Assembly (NCBI RefSeq): GCF_000330725.2
Contig: NZ_AMZY02000008.1
Span: 158,175-222,174 of the forward strand
Length of the DNA: 64,000 nucleotides
Origin: Mariniradius saccharolyticus AK6
GTDB taxonomy: Bacteria; Bacteroidota; Bacteroidia; Cytophagales; Cyclobacteriaceae
Direction: 5' to 3'
This document shows, piece by piece, positions 15,074-24,370 of the stretch (position 1 is its first letter; each line of letters opens with the position of its first letter). Made by a program: the position numbers and the translations under genes. The notes beneath the pieces are model-generated. The model worked only from the letters and a program-made list of their open reading frames with translations. It ran no database searches and had not been told where the DNA came from.

Positions 15074-17980
15074 TTAGTTATCTTTGATATATTGGGCATC
15101 TTTGATGATAGTTTTGATGATTTCATCCATTTCCTCAGATGAAATTTTCAATTGATCGAGCCAATACATCAAGTCGTCAAGACTGTCTTTCTGGGTTTCA
15201 ATGAGATTGATAATACCCGAAATCCTTGCCAAAGGTGCACGGACAAGATGCGATTGGGTCCAGGCAATGGATTTGAGCTTTTCATAGGCCTCTTTGATTT
15301 TTTCCTCTGCCAGTTTTTTTGCAGTGATGTCTATGCGTAAGGCTAAAAATTTAATGGGAGAGCCATTTTCATCCAAAAAAGGAACGATGGTCGTATCTAC
15401 CCAATAAAAAGTCCCGTCTTTTTTCTTGTTGCGCACTTCACCCCGCCATATTTTGCCGGATTTGATGGTCTGCCAAAAATCCTTAAAAAATTCTTTTGAA
15501 TGATATTGGGAATTTATCATCCTGTGCGTGGAACCTATCAACTCTTCACGGGAATACTGGGAAAGCTCCGAGAATTTATCGTTCACGTCGATAATGACAC
15601 CATGAGTGTCAGTAATGGTAAAAATTGCAGATTGGTCCACAGCATATTGATAATCCTGAAGCATTTTTAGACTTTGTGCCAGTTCGATTTCAATGGTCTT
15701 GTAGGCATGAATATCCTGAAAGCTGCCAAGGATTCGCTTACACTGTCCGCTTATCATATCTGCCCGTCCAATGGCCCGCACCCATCTCTCGTTATTCTTG
15801 GCAGTAACAATCACAGCCTCAAAATCAAAATTTTTCCCTTTCTCTAGGCATTCCTGAACAGATTGGCGTACCATATCCCGAAAATCCTCCCGGTAGAATT
15901 CTATACTTGTCCCCAAATCAGGAACAAAGGTGCTCGGATCTGTTTCGTGAAGCTTATGTGTCATATCTGACCACAGAATTTTATTATTCACAAAATTCAC
16001 CTCCCAACTACCTATCCGCGCCAATTGTGTTGCCTCTGAGAGCAGTTCTTCATTTTTTGTTTCATTGGTAATATCCAACACAAATGAGTTGAAGAGTATT
16101 GTGCCATCTGCCAGAAAATTGGGCGAGCCTATGCCCAGAAATCGGCGCAAATCACCGTTTGGCATAATACTCCGGTACCTTGACATCCATTGTGACTTGG
16201 CACTTATTGCTTTCACGATATCTTTTTTGACCCGCTCATCATCTCCGCCTGCTTTGGTTTGATTCCAGACCAGATTGATATCCCGCTCTACTTCCTCCGG
16301 GCTATAACCCCAAAGCCGATAGGCACCTTTACTTACAGAACGTAAAGCATCTGTACCATCAGGAAACAGAAGGTATTGGAAAACTACTCCCGGTAAATTA
16401 TCCGCCAGGTCCTTTAGGCGAAACTCCGCCATTTTGCGCTCAGTAATATCTTCGCAAATGGCCACTGTTTTGTTAGGCTTCCCATTCTTGTCCCTAATGA
16501 ATGCAATATGGAGTCGCACCCAGATGATGGTGCCGTCTTTTTTGATGTAGCGCTTTTCGTTTCTATATTCCGCTTCGCCCCGGGCTGCTTTACTGAATAT
16601 TTCCCAATCCTTACCCCTATCTTCAGGGTGAGTCAGCTCGAGAAATATCATATTCCCAAGTTCTTCGGCAGTATACCCGGTAATCGTTTCATAAAAAGAG
16701 TTGATCAGGATGATTCGGCCATTGGTGGGATCCACTTGGGCAATTCCGAGTGAAGCGATTTCGAATATTGATCTGAAATTGGCTTCACTTTTCTGTAAGG
16801 AATCTTCGGCCATCTTCCGGTCGGTGATGTCTTCAGAAAGTATGGCGATTTCATCATTACCTATCGAAACAATCACGAGACGTAGCCAGGTCTGCATGGA
16901 AACAATTTCACCTACATATACATCTTCCAGAACTGTAGTATTACCTGTATTCGCTACATCCACATAGGCTTCGAAAACTTCGGAATCACGATGGGAGGGA
17001 AACACTTCAAGAAGCCTCATGCCGATGATTTGATCACGGTCCGTATTATTGATCTTTGCGATTGCCTCGTTTTCATAAATCCACTCAAAATCAACAATAA
17101 TCCCTTCCTTGTCCCGCACAGGCTTCAGAATGGTGAAGCCATCCGGAGACATTTCCTGAACGAGTCTAAATCGCTTTTCGCTTTTTTGGAGCTCCGCAGT
17201 GATCTCCAGTAAACGGAATTCCGTTTCCTTTTTTCTGGTAATGTCCTGAATAGCACACTCGAAAGCATAGGGACTGCCCGTTTTATCTTTAAGCAAACTC
17301 CCCTTTTGCCTTACCCATTTAATTCTACCGTCCGGTAAAATGATCCTATGTGCAAAATCAAGTGTTTCCTTTCCTGCAAATGCAGCACTTTTTGCTTTTT
17401 GAAAGGCTTCCAGATCTTCAGGATGTATAGATTGCTCAAAGTCGTTGAAGTTCAATTCAAAATCTTGCTTATTTCTGCCCAAGATTTTGAACACCTCTTC
17501 AGTACAAAAAAGGACGTTACTATCTAATTTCAACCTCCAATAACCGATTTTCCCAAGAGAGGAAATTGCTTCAAGCTGCTTGCTTTTTTCTTGTAGCAAA
17601 CCCAATTGCTTTTCATGCTGGGTTACATCCTGACAGGTCACCAGTACACAGTCAAGGTCGTCAAATCTTAATTTATAACCGTCAACTGCAAGGCGAAGCT
17701 GCTCGCCACTCTTCTTTTGAAATGTAAATTCCCCAAAGTAATTACTCCCGTCAGTATTGACCGCAATTCCATGGGCTTCCAGAAATGCAGGAATTTCATT
17801 TTCGGGCATAAGGTCTTTTTGGCTAAGCAAAAGAAATTCATCTTTTGAAAAACCATAAAGATCCAAAGCAGACTGATTGACCTCAAGAATCTGAAAACTT
17901 TTCAGGTCATATATCCAGGATGGATGTTTGTTGTGGTAGAATAAGCTACTATAATCGGGGGACTTCCTCAAACTTGACAC
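15074..17980 (-). CDS. multi-PAS histidine-kinase-like protein lacking the ATPase domain
   Basis: The 968-residue protein starts at a GTG (17980); no in-frame ATG is suitably placed. It consists of about seven successive PAS/PAC sensor domains (roughly 1-130, 135-255, 265-390, 395-515, 520-645, 650-770, 780-905), many ending in the PAC pattern D(I/V)T.RK. The final part has the Bacteroidota H-box IAWTQSHLVRAPLARI with His911. It ends only 57 residues later, with no N, G1 or G2 box, so the catalytic ATPase domain is missing. No spans or signal peptide are visible, so it is cytosolic. It is followed by a lone receiver, which suggests a phosphotransfer or dimerising sensor rather than an autonomous kinase. 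Confidence 0.9.
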   Translation of the reverse strand: MSSLRKSPDYSSLFYHNKHPSWIYDLKSFQILEVNQSALDLYGFSKDEFLLLSQKDLMPENEIPAFLEAHGIAVNTDGSNYFGEFTFQKKSGEQLRLAVDGYKLRFDDLDCVLVTCQDVTQHEKQLGLLQEKSKQLEAISSLGKIGYWRLKLDSNVLFCTEEVFKILGRNKQDFELNFNDFEQSIHPEDLEAFQKAKSAAFAGKETLDFAHRIILPDGRIKWVRQKGSLLKDKTGSPYAFECAIQDITRKKETEFRLLEITAELQKSEKRFRLVQEMSPDGFTILKPVRDKEGIIVDFEWIYENEAIAKINNTDRDQIIGMRLLEVFPSHRDSEVFEAYVDVANTGNTTVLEDVYVGEIVSMQTWLRLVIVSIGNDEIAILSEDITDRKMAEDSLQKSEANFRSIFEIASLGIAQVDPTNGRIILINSFYETITGYTAEELGNMIFLELTHPEDRGKDWEIFSKAARGEAEYRNEKRYIKKDGTIIWVRLHIAFIRDKNGKPNKTVAICEDITERKMAEFRLKDLADNLPGVVFQYLLFPDGTDALRSVSKGAYRLWGYSPEEVERDINLVWNQTKAGGDDERVKKDIVKAISAKSQWMSRYRSIMPNGDLRRFLGIGSPNFLADGTILFNSFVLDITNETKNEELLSEATQLARIGSWEVNFVNNKILWSDMTHKLHETDPSTFVPDLGTSIEFYREDFRDMVRQSVQECLEKGKNFDFEAVIVTAKNNERWVRAIGRADMISGQCKRILGSFQDIHAYKTIEIELAQSLKMLQDYQYAVDQSAIFTITDTHGVIIDVNDKFSELSQYSREELIGSTHRMINSQYHSKEFFKDFWQTIKSGKIWRGEVRNKKKDGTFYWVDTTIVPFLDENGSPIKFLALRIDITAKKLAEEKIKEAYEKLKSIAWTQSHLVRAPLARISGIINLIETQKDSLDDLMYWLDQLKISSEEMDEIIKTIIKDAQYIKDN

Positions 17981-18517
17981 ATTTGGTTGGCATAAAATCT
18001 TTCACTTTGTCTTTACCTTATCACTCATATGACACATATCTGCTTTTCTGAAAAACCTGTCAGTTTTCGTCAGCTATTTTTTTAGCTATCTAAAGAGTTC
18101 ATTATCAAACCAATTCCAACTCTTTTGTTAATTAAAAAGTAGCTTTCTATTTACCGGTTTTGAATAGATAACTAAATTCACCCTTAATCTAAGGAATAAA
18201 TCTAACAAATTCTAAGAAAAACAACAAACATCAGGATTAAGGTTTTCGCTTTATCCGATGTTCATAAAAATTGATTGCGGTGTTATTGATTACTCACTGG
18301 GAACAGAAACAACACTTCAAGCCACAAAACTCCCAACATAATTTTGAAAAAAATGAAATTTCCATCTTTTGATCGAAAATTTCGTCCTTGATGGGAATGG
18401 TTCGTGTTGAAATGAAAATGTTTTTTTCCTTTTTGGGGAGACTTACTTCCTGATAAAGCTTGTTAGATACTCGCAATACCATATCCAACACACTATCGAG
18501 AGTTTTTTTCTCCCACT
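17981..18517. other. gap upstream of the multi-PAS gene
   Basis: About 540 AT-rich bases. They should contain the promoter of the kinase operon. A minus-strand frame near 18294-18482 (about 62 codons) resembles no family I know and I do not call it a gene. Confidence 0.4.
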
Positions 18518-18706
18518 ATGGTCTGTGTCCACAGACCATTTTAACTTTCTCCACCTCTCTCCGACACACTCCTCTTGGAATGGGAGAAATATTAAACAAA
18601 GAAAATTCCGTGCAGATCAAGAATTGATCAGCCCCTAAGGGGCACTTTGATTGTAGCAGAAGGGATTTTTTCGGGAACACGAGCCTCAGAGAGGCGATTT
18701 CATGAT
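18518..18706 (+). repeat. approx. 190-bp dispersed repeat, copy left of the DUF4157 gene
   Basis: This starts with the hairpin ATGGTCTGTG-TC-CACAGACCAT and passes through CTTTCTCCACCTCTCTCCGAC. It also contains GATCAA-GAA-TTGATC, GCCTC-AGA-GAGGC and GCGATTTCATGATT. It aligns along its length with 20749-20939 in the same orientation. Confidence 0.85.
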
Positions 18707-18765
18707 TGGGTTGCTATGAAGGAAACTTCTTTTACCGCATAGTTCACCGTGGACTCCCAGTCTTT

Positions 18766-20547
18766 TTAACGTCGAACTGCTTCAAAACCATTGATTGCAG
18801 GTTGGATTATGGCACTTGTGGTATGACCATCCCTTACAAGCTGATTCGCATAGCGCACAAAACTATTGTTTAATGCCTCCGCTTGAGCCGTAGAACCTTC
18901 TTGCTTGGAAGCCTCTTCTACCATCGTTTTCAAACCTAATTTCAGCAAGTCTTTTGCCACTCCCGTCAATGCCCCGCCACCTGGCAAGGTTCCCCACACG
19001 GTATCGAATATATTTGAAACCACTGCCTGGTTAAACTGGATCTGAATGGTTTCTTGGGTAATCGCATATCTGATTGTTCTGCCCGCATTTCTGACCATTT
19101 CGTAGGCGGTGGCCAATGAAGTTTCACGTCGTAATTGATCGGTCAAATTGTTTGCAGTAACAGCCATATCAAGCGCTTTCATCGCTGTTGCTCCAGCATT
19201 ATTGATAATACTCATCATCACACCCCGTGAAAGAACATAATCAGCATTGGTTTCATCGACAATAGCCGCAACATTGGACTCGGGTATCACATTGCCTTGT
19301 TCGGAAAATTCCTGGATAATGAAACCTTGATAGCGGGAAATCAATGTGGCAATCTGTTCTCTTAAAGAAAGCCTAAAGGGCCCTCCTTCATCTCCCCAAC
19401 CTCCATCGGGAAGATCTAAGTCTGAGCCTACACTATACAAAGCTCTCATGAAATCCAGTATTTCTTCACGATTTGGGGCACGGTCAATATGATTTACATA
19501 ATCTGGCCACCCATTTGGATGGCTAGTCTGATTGGCTATACCTGGATTAATCGCGCATTCCAAGAATCCTTGAACTTCCCGATATTCACTTTCTTCATCA
19601 AGGTTTCTAAGCCGAGCTTCCCATTCTGGTTGGGTGAGTGCAATTACACTTCTATGGATGGTACGTCGTCCCATAAATGTTGAGGTCCAAGAATGATACC
19701 CCAAATCAGTCCGTAGCTGGACTATATTCTTTGATGTACTTTGGATCGTGTCGGCATGCGCTGCACCCTGCTGCAGGGTATGTGTTAGTTCATGTGCCAG
19801 TAACTTTTTGCCATGTAGAGAAGAAGGATCATATTGTCCTTGGTTAAAATGAATATCATTGCCGACAGTAAATGCTTTAGCCCCTAGTTTTTCGCTCATA
19901 TGAGCAGACTGAACTCCCGTATGGATCCGAACTCCGCTGAAATCCGCGCCAAACTTCCGGCTCATCGTTGATTGGATATCTCGGTCCATTGGCATGCCGC
20001 CACCTTTACTATTGTTGATTTGGTTTTCAAGTTGAAAAATGGCCTTGTCTTGCTCTTGGAAAAATTTCCCTTGAATCGGGTGCGTTACATCAGAAATCGG
20101 GGAGAAATTATTTTGTGTTGGCGTTATTTGGGAAGTGAAGCTCCTATTTGTCGCGAAACCTTCTTGTTCATTTTTACTATCCGAAAATCTTGTTTGCTCT
20201 TTTTTACTCTCGGGCATTTTTACCACCTGCTCAGCAATATCGTCGGCTTCTGTCTCATATTGGTCATTGGGTTGACCAATGGTTAACTTGGGCTGTATGG
20301 CTGTCGGCCTGAAAAATGAATCCTTCCTTTTTTTCGAGAAAAAACCACCCACCCCGTTTTGTCTTTGGTCGCTGGATTTAATATCCGTATTAGGCGATGT
20401 GAAAAAGCCCATGGTTTCACCAAAAAAAGTTTGATCCCTCACTCCGGGTTCCATAGCTGGTTCATTTTCTGATTTCTTTTGAAAAAAAGGTTGATTGGCG
20501 CTTACCCTGCTAACCAATTTTCCGTGGTTTGAAGAATTTTCTTTCAT
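18766..20547 (-). CDS. DUF4157 (eCIS-core) domain protein with HELTH zinc motif
   Basis: The 593-residue protein carries the extracellular contractile injection system core domain at about 184-262: MDRDIQSTMSRKFGADFSGV, RIHTG, AKAFTVGNDIHF, and the zincin motif HELTH at 252-256. The N-terminal 160 residues hold the tag-like elements common in this group (PFFQKK at 20-25, FFRP, IQPKLTIGQPNDQYETEAD at 84-102). The last 310 residues show no family I recognise and may carry a toxin or a structural role. DUF4157 proteins are often effectors or cargo linked to contractile injection systems, but no tail, sheath or baseplate genes are visible here. No signal peptide is present. The gene sits between two direct copies of a 190-bp repeat. 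Confidence 0.85.
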   Translation of the reverse strand: MKENSSNHGKLVSRVSANQPFFQKKSENEPAMEPGVRDQTFFGETMGFFTSPNTDIKSSDQRQNGVGGFFSKKRKDSFFRPTAIQPKLTIGQPNDQYETEADDIAEQVVKMPESKKEQTRFSDSKNEQEGFATNRSFTSQITPTQNNFSPISDVTHPIQGKFFQEQDKAIFQLENQINNSKGGGMPMDRDIQSTMSRKFGADFSGVRIHTGVQSAHMSEKLGAKAFTVGNDIHFNQGQYDPSSLHGKKLLAHELTHTLQQGAAHADTIQSTSKNIVQLRTDLGYHSWTSTFMGRRTIHRSVIALTQPEWEARLRNLDEESEYREVQGFLECAINPGIANQTSHPNGWPDYVNHIDRAPNREEILDFMRALYSVGSDLDLPDGGWGDEGGPFRLSLREQIATLISRYQGFIIQEFSEQGNVIPESNVAAIVDETNADYVLSRGVMMSIINNAGATAMKALDMAVTANNLTDQLRRETSLATAYEMVRNAGRTIRYAITQETIQIQFNQAVVSNIFDTVWGTLPGGGALTGVAKDLLKLGLKTMVEEASKQEGSTAQAEALNNSFVRYANQLVRDGHTTSAIIQPAINGFEAVRR

Positions 20548-20748
20548 GATTTTCTAATTTTGGTGAACACCAACCGTTTTGTTGCTGCATAATTATGCTA
20601 TCGATCCACTAAAAATGGATAAACCGGACCAGGTTTTTGTTTTTCGCCTGTCTAAATATACGTTTTTTACCCCACTCAAAAAACAGTCTACCAATAGATC
20701 CGATACTGCATTATCTGAGCAAAAACCCATTTATGTTAATCCTTCACC

Positions 20749-20939
20749 ATGGTCTGTGTCCCCACAGACCATTTTTTCCTTTTTCACCTCTCCCCGACCC
20801 TCTCGTCTTGAAATGGTAGAAGTAGGGAACAAAGAGCAACCAGCGCAGATCAAGAATTGATCAGCTCCACAGGGGTGCTTTGATTGTAGCTGAAGGTATT
20901 TTATCGTGATCACGAGCCTCGGAGAGGCGATTTCATGAT
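20749..20939 (+). repeat. approx. 190-bp dispersed repeat, copy right of the DUF4157 gene
   Basis: Same order of elements as 18518-18706: ATGGTCTGTG..CACAGACCAT, CACCTCTCCCCGACC, GCGCAGATCAAGAATTGATC, CACGAGCCTCGGAGAGGC, GATTTCATGAT. The stretch 20940-21137 after it shows no gene or clear signal. Confidence 0.85.
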
Positions 20940-21137
20940 ATCATTGCTCCTAAGCCGCATTTATCCATCCCTGGAACGCGAGAGACAAATTGTTGGCCCC
21001 AGACACGATGCTAGTCGGTCTGAAGCCGGTTATTTCGTTGCTTCCATGATCCATGTTCCCACAGTACCCGGCTTTTTTCTTATATTCATTGGCAGAAATC
21101 TATCCCTTCCATCCATTCAACACACAGCATCGCTACC

Positions 21138-21587
21138 ATGGCCACCAACACCGTCACTCTGCACCGGGTGCTCACTGCGGCACCTGAAAAAGTCTTCCGC
21201 GCGTTCTCCGACCCCAATGCCTATGCCACGTGGATTCCTCCCTATGGATTCATCTGTACGGTCCAGCAGATGGATTTCCATGAAGGAGGTCGTTTCCAAA
21301 TGACCTTCACAAATTTCTCAACGGGAAACAGCCATTCGTTTGGCGGGCAGTACCTGCAAATCATCCCCAATAGTTTTATCAAAAACTCGGACAAATTCGA
21401 CGATCCAAATCTTCCCGATGTCATGACTACGAGTATCTGGTTGACAAAGGTGTCCTGTGGGACCGAGATAAAGATTGTACAGGAGGGAATACCTGCGGTC
21501 ATTCCCCCGGAAATGTGCTATCTGGGGTGGCAGGAAAGTCTGGAAAAATTGAAGCGCTTGGTGGAACCCGATATTCCCGATGCATAG
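21138..21587 (+). CDS. SRPBCC (AHSA1-like) family protein
   Basis: The 149-residue protein begins TVTLHRVLTAAPEKVFRAFS, then DPNAYATWIPP and FHEGGRFQMTF, the standard helix-grip start of the AHSA1/SRPBCC family. It ends with the C-terminal helix GWQESLEKLKRLVE. The fold makes a hydrophobic pocket; many relatives are small ligand-binding or stress proteins of unknown ligand. It is cytosolic, with no signal peptide. It lies 93 bases before a secreted propeller gene on the same strand, with no obvious functional link. The length is typical of the family. Confidence 0.85.
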   Translation: MATNTVTLHRVLTAAPEKVFRAFSDPNAYATWIPPYGFICTVQQMDFHEGGRFQMTFTNFSTGNSHSFGGQYLQIIPNSFIKNSDKFDDPNLPDVMTTSIWLTKVSCGTEIKIVQEGIPAVIPPEMCYLGWQESLEKLKRLVEPDIPDA

Positions 21588-21679
21588 GTTTTCAAATCTT
21601 GGCCAAACCTGATAACCTCCTCCCATTGGCAAAAGATGAATCGTTTTCCGACCAACCAAAACCCAATATACCAGTACCC

Positions 21680-22639
21680 ATGAAATCGCTATTCCCCTCC
21701 CTCCTCTTGGGTCTTATCTTGTTCACTTCAGCTTTTTCCCAAACCCATCCGACAGAAAGCGGAAAGAAATTAGGCATTGCCTACAACATCCACATTCCGG
21801 ATACCACGAAAGATGATTGGGAAATCATCCGCATGAACTTTGATGGTTCTGGCAAGAAGAACATCCTCAACAACGACGACGTCGCTTGGACCTACACGGC
21901 TTATAGAGACCGCCTGTTTTTCATCAGCGACAGGGATACGAGTTACCGTCATTTTTTCCTTTACGAAACCGACGCAGACGGGAACAATATCAGAAAGATC
22001 AGCGATCTCCGCTTGGAAGACAGTTGGATGGATACCCGCAACGAGGGGAAAGAAATGATTGTGGCAGGAAGGATAAGCAAGGAAGTCCGATTCCAGCTTT
22101 TCCTGGTCGATACCAAGACAGGTGCCTACCGGCAAATCACAAATGATACGGCGGCAATGTACCGTGACCCGGCTTTCTCTCCGGATGGGAAAAAGATCGT
22201 CTTCAGCTATCAAAAAAACAAGCGGGACAAGTCCACCCATGAGGAACTGTTCCTGATGGACGCAGACGGCAACGGCATGATACAGCTTACCCACTATCCA
22301 GAAGACAATCCTTCCGCAAAGGACTACGGCTACCGTGCGGGGTCGGCACGCTGGCACCCGACGGAAAATTTCATTTCCTACATTTCCCTACAGGATGGCC
22401 GGCACAGCATTTTTGCAGTGAGTCCTGATGGAAAAAAGCAATGGAAGCTCCTCGACAATCCTGATTCGGAAGGCTGGCACGATTGGAGTGAGGACGGAAA
22501 ATGGCTGGTATTCAACAGTAGTGACAAAGCCGAAACGCAATACCACATCACCCTGATAAATTGGCAAACCAAGGAAAAGAAGCAACTTACCGACACAACC
22601 TACAAATCCCAATTGTCGCCGGTTTTTATTGAGTATTAG
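21680..22639 (+). CDS. secreted TolB-like beta-propeller (PD40/WD40-like) protein
   Basis: The ATG at 21680 starts a signal peptide (MKSLFPSLLLGLILFTSAFS, cut near Gln21); the open frame extends further upstream but overlaps the SRPBCC gene. The 319-residue product contains PD40-type repeats such as YRDPAFSPDGKKIVFSYQ and SARWHPTENFISY, plus D-x-D-G-N/S turns (FDGSGKKN, DADGNN, DADGNG), as in the TolB propeller. It probably folds as a six-bladed propeller in the periplasm. No enzymatic domain is attached. Its partner is unknown. Confidence 0.85.
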   Translation: MKSLFPSLLLGLILFTSAFSQTHPTESGKKLGIAYNIHIPDTTKDDWEIIRMNFDGSGKKNILNNDDVAWTYTAYRDRLFFISDRDTSYRHFFLYETDADGNNIRKISDLRLEDSWMDTRNEGKEMIVAGRISKEVRFQLFLVDTKTGAYRQITNDTAAMYRDPAFSPDGKKIVFSYQKNKRDKSTHEELFLMDADGNGMIQLTHYPEDNPSAKDYGYRAGSARWHPTENFISYISLQDGRHSIFAVSPDGKKQWKLLDNPDSEGWHDWSEDGKWLVFNSSDKAETQYHITLINWQTKEKKQLTDTTYKSQLSPVFIEY

Positions 22640-22671
22640 GATTTTTTCAAAAAGGAAATCATCGCAGACTT

Positions 22672-22762
22672 TGGTCTGAGTCCTCACAGACCATTTTATC
22701 CTGCTCCACCTCTCCCCGACCCTGTCCTCTCGGAGCGGGGGAAGTAGAAAACAAAGAGCATC
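22672..22762 (+). repeat. short copy of the GGTCTGTG dispersed repeat
   Basis: TGGTCTGAGTCCTCACAGACCA followed by CTCCACCTCTCCCCGACC and GAAGTAGAAAACAAAGAGCA matches the first half of the 20749 copy. The second half is absent. Confidence 0.7.
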
Positions 22763-22848
22763 CCTAAATATCCCAGTGATTTTTCCCCAAGCCACCTAAA
22801 AAATCTTATCTTGGTTCCAGAACAAAAACCGACACAAATTTCTACCCC

Positions 22849-23475
22849 ATGAAAATCCGGAATTTTGTACTTGTGCCTGTTTTTTTCCTGAGCGTGTTTG
22901 GCTGTGTCCCGGAGGAAGAGGAAATGGTCGTGGAATCCTGTGAGGGCTTTGATTTTACCATTCCCGCGCGGGATTGGATGCTACTGCTTCCCGGGCCGGA
23001 TTATGTATTCCGAAGCGGTGAAAAAACACGCAAGGTAATCTCGGAATACAGGATCTCCGAACCCTTCTTGGTCAGCACTGACCCCGACAGGATAAAAGCG
23101 GGAGAAAGCAGATGCCATGGCCTTTATAGTTCAAATCACAGGACGGAGGATAACACAGTCTATATCTTCAATGAAGTCGGCTACGGGAAATCCTCAGGCT
23201 TGGGGCACATGAATGTGGGTTTCCAACAGATGATGTTCAGTTTGGAAATCGTCAACGATACCCTTGTCGGAAAGAGAATCAACTACACCGTGGATGATCC
23301 CGAGGATTACCTTTTTAAAAATTACCCCAGTTTGGTTTTGAACGGAAAGAAGTACGACAAAGTATTCAAAATCAGCCAATCCAACCCAAATACCCAGCCC
23401 CAGGAAATCTATCTGGCTAGCCGTCTGGGTTTGGTGGCATTTGTCATGAAAGACAGCCTGTGGATTGTGGATTAA
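22849..23475 (+). CDS. hypothetical lipoprotein
   Basis: The 208-residue product starts with a lipoprotein signal, MKIRNFVLVPVFFLSVFGC, with Cys19 as the likely lipidated residue followed by an acidic linker (PEEEE). The rest is a predicted beta-rich globular domain with no family I recognise; a C-terminal part reads LNGKKYDKVFKISQSN and GLVAFVMKDSLW. It is probably exposed on the outer membrane or in the periplasm. No operon partner is evident, with 176 bases to the next gene. Confidence 0.75.
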   Translation: MKIRNFVLVPVFFLSVFGCVPEEEEMVVESCEGFDFTIPARDWMLLLPGPDYVFRSGEKTRKVISEYRISEPFLVSTDPDRIKAGESRCHGLYSSNHRTEDNTVYIFNEVGYGKSSGLGHMNVGFQQMMFSLEIVNDTLVGKRINYTVDDPEDYLFKNYPSLVLNGKKYDKVFKISQSNPNTQPQEIYLASRLGLVAFVMKDSLWIVD

Positions 23476-23651
23476 GACTCCCCGGAATGTATGAATCGTT
23501 CAGGCAAAGACGCCAAAAGCGCAAAGCTCAGAGGGCAGTCGCGAACCAATCGTGCATTCATGTTTTTTTTCGACCAAGGACTGAGCGATTTTGCGTATTT
23601 TAGGAATCCTCCCCCGCTTTCCCTTTTTACATGAATAGTCACACCTGACCC

Positions 23652-24125
23652 ATGCTTAAGAATCACCTCCTGACCGGCCTCAGCTTTGGATTATCCCTCT
23701 CCATCGTCTCTTGGATGGTCGGAATCATCGGCAACGCCCTGCTGCTAAAAACAAGCTATTATGAAAAGCTGTCCCACCTCAATTTCATCCCAAGCAAAGC
23801 CCTGAACAAAACACTCGGTATCGGACAGTTCAAATGGATTGTGAAAAACACCTTTTTCAGATTCCTCAATCAGGGAATCAAGGTAGAAGGCAAAAACACC
23901 GATTTGACCGCCATTCGCCATCAGATGACCCTTGCCGAGGTCAGCCACCTGATCGGGTTTCTTTTCGTGGCTGCCTTTGCACTCTTCCAGACATTCAACA
24001 TAAGCCTTGTTTTCGGACTCAGCATGATGATCCCAAATGCCATTTTCAACGCCTACCCCTCCCTACTTCAGCAAGAAAACAAAAGGAGAATCGACCAAGT
24101 CCTTGGACGTCAAAAAGTAAAATAG
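23652..24125 (+). CDS. CrtO-like (diaponeurosporenoate acyltransferase family) membrane protein
   Basis: The 157-residue protein has spans near the N terminus (about 8-32) and twice near 100-135. Its motifs GIGQFKWIVKNTFFRFLNQGI, MTLAEVSHLIGFLFV and NAIFNAYPSLLQQENKRRI fit the small membrane family that includes glycosyl-4,4'-diaponeurosporenoate acyltransferase (CrtO), whose known role is acylating a staphyloxanthin precursor. No carotenoid genes lie in the window, so the substrate here is open. The size matches the family. Assignment is from motif memory and moderately sure. Confidence 0.6.
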   Translation: MLKNHLLTGLSFGLSLSIVSWMVGIIGNALLLKTSYYEKLSHLNFIPSKALNKTLGIGQFKWIVKNTFFRFLNQGIKVEGKNTDLTAIRHQMTLAEVSHLIGFLFVAAFALFQTFNISLVFGLSMMIPNAIFNAYPSLLQQENKRRIDQVLGRQKVK

Positions 24126-24370
24126 CAGCTATTTCGGATCATTTATGTTCAACGCAACCTGAGTAACCATTCCTGCTTAGTCGCTTGAATGGTCCAGTTT
24201 CCAGTTGAAAGAATTAACCGTTTTCTGAAAAAGATGATGCCATCGCTTAGAATTCTTGGCTCAAGTAGAAGCTGGATGCGGGATTTTGCAGGCAAAAGAA
24301 TATGTCCGTCGAGAAGTTTGGAAAACGAAATCATTGTAGATATCTTTTTCGCTTGATAATTCCTTCGCAT

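Noticed and set aside
18294..18482. Possible small minus-strand gene of about 62 codons
   Set aside because: No family, no signal peptide, weak start; it lies beside repeats and looks like a chance frame.
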